Assembly: GCF_040882025.1 (NCBI RefSeq)
Contig: NZ_JBBECC010000157.1
Coordinates: 1-16,336 of the forward strand
Direction: 5' to 3'
DNA: 16,336 nucleotides
DNA from: Parvibaculum sp040882025
GTDB lineage: Bacteria; Pseudomonadota; Alphaproteobacteria; Parvibaculales; Parvibaculaceae
Shown: positions 13,253 through 16,336 of the stretch, in pieces
How positions within the stretch are numbered: the stretch's first letter is position 1
Layout of the letters: every line of letters starts with the position of its first letter
The notes under the pieces: model-generated
Databases searched by the model: none
What the model was told of the DNA's origin: nothing
What the model saw: only the letters and a program-made list of their open reading frames with translations
Program-made: the position numbers and the translations under genes

Positions 13253-13280
13253 GTTTGGACAGACAGGATCGAGCAGGCGA

Positions 13281-13652
13281 ATGCCCACCGTCAACCAACT
13301 CATCCGCAACCCGCGCAAGCCGCTGGTGAAGCGGAACAAAGTACCGGCTATGCAGGCGTGCCCGCAAAAGCGTGGCGTGTGTACCCGCGTTTATACGACG
13401 ACGCCGAAGAAGCCGAACTCCGCTCTGCGTAAAGTCGCGCGCGTTCGTCTGACGAATGGTTTCGAAGTGACGAGCTACATCCCCGGCGAAGGCCACAATC
13501 TTCAGGAGCACTCCGTGGTGTTGATCCGCGGCGGCCGCGTGAAGGATCTTCCCGGCGTTCGCTATCACATTATCCGCGGCGTGCTCGATACGCAGGGTGT
13601 GAAAGACCGCCGTCAGCGTCGTTCGAAATACGGCGCGAAGCGTCCGAAGTAA
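13281..13652 (+). CDS. rpsL: 30S ribosomal protein S12
   Basis: S12 sits at the decoding centre and controls tRNA selection and accuracy. The 123-residue product begins MPTVNQLIRNPRKPLVKRNK, the normal family start. It keeps TTPKKPNSALRK and GGRVKDLPGVRYH, the two loops where streptomycin-resistance changes arise; both key lysines are wild type. The short alphaproteobacterial C-terminus RRSKYGAKRPK is present. An in-frame extension to TTG 13187 region upstream would run through the leader hairpins and is rejected. The Shine-Dalgarno is weak (AGG at 13275-13277, only 3 nt from the ATG). rpsG follows after 11 nt. It is the first gene of the rpsL-rpsG-fusA-tuf operon. Confidence 0.98.
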   Translation: MPTVNQLIRNPRKPLVKRNKVPAMQACPQKRGVCTRVYTTTPKKPNSALRKVARVRLTNGFEVTSYIPGEGHNLQEHSVVLIRGGRVKDLPGVRYHIIRGVLDTQGVKDRRQRRSKYGAKRPK

Positions 13653-13663
13653 GGAACAGAGAT

Positions 13664-14134
13664 ATGTCCCGACGCCACCGCGCAGAAAAGCGAGACGTTA
13701 TTCCGGACGCCAAGTATGGCGACGTTGTTCTCGCGAAGTTCATGAACAGCCTGATGTATCACGGCAAGAAATCCGCCGCCGAAAACATCATTTACGGCGC
13801 GTTCGACCAGATGCAGCAGAAGGCCAGCGTCGATCCGCTGCGTACCTTCCACGAAGCCCTCGAAAATGTGATGCCGGCACTCGAAGTTCGCTCGCGTCGC
13901 GTCGGTGGCGCGACTTACCAAGTCCCCGTCGAAGTTCGTCCGGAGCGCCGTAAGGCCCTGGCCATTCGCTGGATTATCGCGGCCGCGCGTGCGCGCAACG
14001 AGACGACGATGGTTGCGCGCCTTTCCGGTGAATTGCTCGACGCGGCCAACAATCGCGGGTCGGCTGTCAAGAAGCGTGAAGACACGCACCGCATGGCCGA
14101 AGCCAACCGCGCTTTCTCGCACTACCGCTGGTAA
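13664..14134 (+). CDS. rpsG: 30S ribosomal protein S7
   Basis: S7 nucleates assembly of the 16S rRNA 3' domain (the head) and lines the E site. The 156-residue product begins MSRRHRAEKRDVIPDAKYGD and contains KFMNSLMYHGKKSAAENIIY, VMPALEVRSRRVGGATYQVP and the C-terminal EDTHRMAEANRAFSHYRW, all typical of S7. AAGGAA lies 7 nt before the ATG. Only 11 nt separate it from rpsL, so the two are probably translationally coupled. In E. coli the longer rpsL-rpsG gap carries the S7 autoregulatory binding site; that gap is too short here to hold it. fusA follows after 30 nt. Confidence 0.98.
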   Translation: MSRRHRAEKRDVIPDAKYGDVVLAKFMNSLMYHGKKSAAENIIYGAFDQMQQKASVDPLRTFHEALENVMPALEVRSRRVGGATYQVPVEVRPERRKALAIRWIIAAARARNETTMVARLSGELLDAANNRGSAVKKREDTHRMAEANRAFSHYRW

Positions 14135-14164
14135 AGCGGATACGACCTCCAAAGGCAGACCGTC

Positions 14165-16240
14165 ATGGCACGCAAAACGAAGCTCGAAGATTATCGCAAT
14201 ATCGGCATCATGGCTCACATCGATGCCGGTAAGACGACGACGACCGAGCGTATCCTGTACTATACAGGCGTGAGCCACAAGATTGGCGAAGTACATGACG
14301 GCGCCGCTACGATGGACTGGATGGAGCAGGAGCAGGAACGCGGTATCACGATTACGTCCGCCGCGACGACGTGCTTCTGGAAAGACAAGCGTATCAACAT
14401 CATCGATACGCCCGGTCACGTGGATTTCACGATTGAGGTCGAGCGTTCGTTGCGTGTGCTCGACGGTGCCGTCACCGTGTTCGACTCGGTGGCTGGTGTG
14501 GAACCGCAGTCGGAAACCGTGTGGCGCCAAGCCGACAAGTATCGCGTGCCCCGTATGTGCTTCGTCAACAAGATGGACCGCATGGGCGCGAATTTCTATC
14601 GCTGCGTCGACATGATCGTGACGCGCCTCGGCGCGGTGCCGCTGGTGGTGCAGCTTCCGATCGGATCGGAATCCGATTTCGAAGGGTTGATCGACCTTAT
14701 CGTGATGAAGGAAATCATCTGGAAAGATGAGTCGCTCGGTGCCGAATTCGAGTATCGCGACATCCGCTCCGATCTCAAGGAGCAGGCCGACGAATACCGG
14801 GCGAAGCTGGTCGAGCTCGCGGTCGAGATGGACGACACGGTGATGGAAGCCTATCTCGACGGCAACGAGCCTGATGAGGCGACCCTCAAGAAGCTCATCC
14901 GCAAAGGTACGATTGCCCGTAAATTTGTGCCGGTTCTCTGCGGCAGCGCCTTCAAGAACAAGGGCGTTCAGCCGATGCTCGATGCGGTGGTGGACTACCT
15001 GCCGTCGCCTCTCGAAGTTGAGCCGATGCAGGGCATCGATCCGAAGACCGATCAGCCCGATACGCGCACCTCCTCCGATGAAGAGCCGCTTTCCGTTCTC
15101 GCCTTCAAGATCATGAATGATCCCTTCGTTGGTTCGCTGACCTTCTGTCGCATCTATTCGGGCGTTATGACGACCGGCACGGGTGTGCTGAATTCGACCA
15201 AGGACAACCGCGAGCGCATCGGCCGCATGCTGCAGATGCATGCGAACCATCGTGAAGATATCAAGGAAGCCCATGCGGGTGACATCGTCGCCGTTGCGGG
15301 TCTCAAGAACACCACCACCGGCGATACGCTTTGCGACCCGCTGAAGCCGATCATTCTCGAGCGGATGGAATTCCCGGAGCCCGTTATCGAGGTTGCGGTG
15401 GAGCCGAAGACGAAAGCCGACCAGGAAAAGATGGGAATCGCGCTCAATCGTCTTGCACAGGAAGATCCGTCCTTCCGTGTGTCGGTGGATCAGGAATCCG
15501 GCCAGACCGTTATCAAGGGCATGGGCGAGCTTCACCTCGACATTCTCGTCGATCGCATGCGTCGCGAGTTCAAGGTTGAAGCCAATGTAGGCGCGCCGCA
15601 GGTTGCGTATCGTGAAACGCTGACGAAGCGCGCCGAAATCGATTACACCCACAAGAAGCAGACCGGCGGTTCGGGTCAGTACGCCCGCGTCAAGATCGTC
15701 TTCGAGCCGGGTGAGCCGGGCACGGGCTTTATTTTCGAAAGCAAGATCGTCGGCGGCTCGGTGCCCAAGGAATACATCCCGGGTGTTCAAAAGGGTGTCG
15801 AGAGCGTGAAGGACTCAGGTCCGCTCGCGGGATTCCCGATGATCGACTTCAAGGCGACCCTGATGGATGGTGCCTACCATGATGTCGACTCAAGTGTGAT
15901 GGCCTTCGAAATTGCGGCGCGTGCAGCTTTCCGTGAAGGCGCGCAGCAGGCTGGCGTGAAGCTCCTTGAGCCGATCATGAATGTCGAGGTCGTGACGCCG
16001 GAAGAATATATGGGTGATGTGATCGGCGACCTCAACAGCCGTCGCGGTCAGATCAGCGGAACGGAGCAACGCGGGATTGCTCAGGTTATTCACGCGATGG
16101 TGCCGCTCGCCAACATGTTCGGCTATGTAAATACGCTGCGTTCGATGAGCCAGGGCCGGGCCCAGTACACGATGCAGTTCGATCACTATGAGCAGGTACC
16201 GCAAGCGGTGTCCGACGAAGTCCGAGCGAAGCTCGCCTAA
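14165..16240 (+). CDS. fusA: Elongation factor G
   Basis: EF-G is the GTPase that drives tRNA-mRNA translocation and, with ribosome recycling factor, subunit splitting. The 691-residue product has all GTPase motifs: P-loop AHIDAGKT (17-24), GITI (60-63), DTPGH (81-85), NKMD (135-138) and CGSAFKNKG (G5). Later domains are recognisable from the QEDPSFRVSVDQESGQTVIK and GMGELHLDILVDRMRREF motifs (domain III) and KQTGGSGQYARVKI (domain IV). RRGQISGTEQRG and a final MSQGRAQYTMQFDHYEQVP mark domain V. The length is normal for bacterial EF-G. AAAGG lies about 8 nt before the ATG. It follows rpsG by 30 nt and precedes tuf by 41 nt in the classic str operon. Confidence 0.99.
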   Translation: MARKTKLEDYRNIGIMAHIDAGKTTTTERILYYTGVSHKIGEVHDGAATMDWMEQEQERGITITSAATTCFWKDKRINIIDTPGHVDFTIEVERSLRVLDGAVTVFDSVAGVEPQSETVWRQADKYRVPRMCFVNKMDRMGANFYRCVDMIVTRLGAVPLVVQLPIGSESDFEGLIDLIVMKEIIWKDESLGAEFEYRDIRSDLKEQADEYRAKLVELAVEMDDTVMEAYLDGNEPDEATLKKLIRKGTIARKFVPVLCGSAFKNKGVQPMLDAVVDYLPSPLEVEPMQGIDPKTDQPDTRTSSDEEPLSVLAFKIMNDPFVGSLTFCRIYSGVMTTGTGVLNSTKDNRERIGRMLQMHANHREDIKEAHAGDIVAVAGLKNTTTGDTLCDPLKPIILERMEFPEPVIEVAVEPKTKADQEKMGIALNRLAQEDPSFRVSVDQESGQTVIKGMGELHLDILVDRMRREFKVEANVGAPQVAYRETLTKRAEIDYTHKKQTGGSGQYARVKIVFEPGEPGTGFIFESKIVGGSVPKEYIPGVQKGVESVKDSGPLAGFPMIDFKATLMDGAYHDVDSSVMAFEIAARAAFREGAQQAGVKLLEPIMNVEVVTPEEYMGDVIGDLNSRRGQISGTEQRGIAQVIHAMVPLANMFGYVNTLRSMSQGRAQYTMQFDHYEQVPQAVSDEVRAKLA

Positions 16241-16281
16241 TCAACTGAACCAAGACTGTTCCTGAAGGATGGAGCGCCGAG

Positions 16282-16336
16282 ATGGCCAAAGAGAAGTTTG
16301 AGCGGAACAAGCCGCACTGCAACATCGGGACGATCG
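16282..16336 (+). CDS. tuf: Elongation factor Tu, 5' end only (second tuf copy)
   Basis: The window ends 55 nt into this gene. The visible 18 residues MAKEKFERNKPHCNIGTI are the conserved EF-Tu N-terminus just before the P-loop (GHVDHGKT, outside the window). GGAG lies about 8 nt upstream of the ATG. It is the last known gene of the rpsL-rpsG-fusA-tuf operon. The tail of another tuf gene opens the window in the same orientation, so this is a second copy about 16 kb away. Confidence 0.95.
   Translation, partial: MAKEKFERNKPHCNIGTI

Larger units (their letters stand above)
13018..13280 (+). promoter_or_regulatory. Structured 5' leader of rpsL (candidate attenuator region)
   Basis: There is no supported gene between the candidate start site and rpsL, but local structure is dense. 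It includes CCCGG/CCGGG (around 13034-13046), GGGCC...GGCCC enclosing TCCC/GGGA, CACTG/CAGTG (13098-13111), GGAAT/ATTCC (within 13123-13142), a 12-bp hairpin (13170-13200) and a terminator-like hairpin (13206-13252). CCGGAT occurs at 13087-13092 and again at 13221-13226, so ATCCGG at 13229-13234 could pair with either copy. That is a possible antiterminator arrangement. The 5' boundary depends on the tentative promoter. Confidence 0.5.

Noticed and set aside
13201..13329. Possible leader peptide starting at ATG 13201 and overlapping rpsL
   Set aside because: It has no usable Shine-Dalgarno, starts at the base of the terminator hairpin, and runs out of frame into S12. No codon pattern suggests ribosome-mediated attenuation.
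12960..13568. Minus-strand open frame of 202 codons over the rpsL leader and rpsL
   Set aside because: Its first part is antisense to S12 and the rest reads through the leader hairpins. No family resemblance; the leader is better explained as RNA structure.
13613..15790. Minus-strand open frame of 725 codons across rpsG and fusA
   Set aside because: It is antisense to two certain genes and its product is rich in His, Arg and Asp with no family likeness. Long antisense frames arise from the codon bias of GC-rich genes.

Overview
This window is a conserved translation and transcription core locus of an alphaproteobacterium, most likely of the order Hyphomicrobiales (Rhizobiales). The placement rests on three things. 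RpoB, RpoC, L10, S12 and EF-G have typical alphaproteobacterial sequence. The DNA is GC-rich. The order tuf - tRNA-Trp - secE - nusG - rplK - rplA - rplJ - rplL - rpoB - rpoC - (gap) - rpsL - rpsG - fusA - tuf is standard for this group. I cannot name a genus from the sequence alone.

Layout. Positions 1-86 are the 3' end of one EF-Tu gene, followed by tRNA-Trp (113-188), secE (276-476) and nusG (511-1041). Next is the ribosomal stalk cluster: rplK and rplA (1148-2280), behind an L1-type RNA element at 1066-1109, then a 412-nt structured leader and rplJ-rplL (2693-3631). After a 178-nt spacer with two strong hairpins come rpoB (3810-7898), a 167-nt spacer, and rpoC (8066-12259), which ends at a strong intrinsic terminator (12287-12320). 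A small four-helix membrane protein gene of unknown function lies on the opposite strand (12331-12720). It is followed by about 560 nt without a supported gene, which holds a candidate promoter and a structured leader ending in a terminator-like hairpin. The str operon then runs rpsL (13281-13652), rpsG (13664-14134), fusA (14165-16240) and the start of a second tuf gene (16282 to the window end).

How the parts work together. tRNA-Trp, L11, L1, L10, L7/L12, S12, S7, EF-G and EF-Tu supply the ribosome's decoding centre, GTPase stalk and elongation cycle. SecE forms part of the export channel, NusG couples polymerase to the ribosome, and RpoB/RpoC form the polymerase catalytic core.

The proteins are ordinary. 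The RNA between the genes is the interesting part. The rplJ leader holds six copies of one hexamer or its complement in an order that permits competing stems. The rpsL leader ends in a hairpin plus T6, 28 nt before the start codon, which suggests attenuation of the whole str operon. The 11-nt rpsL-rpsG gap is too short for the S7 feedback site found there in enterobacteria. Two tuf copies in direct orientation bracket the cluster. I see no mobile element, CRISPR array or defence-like system here.
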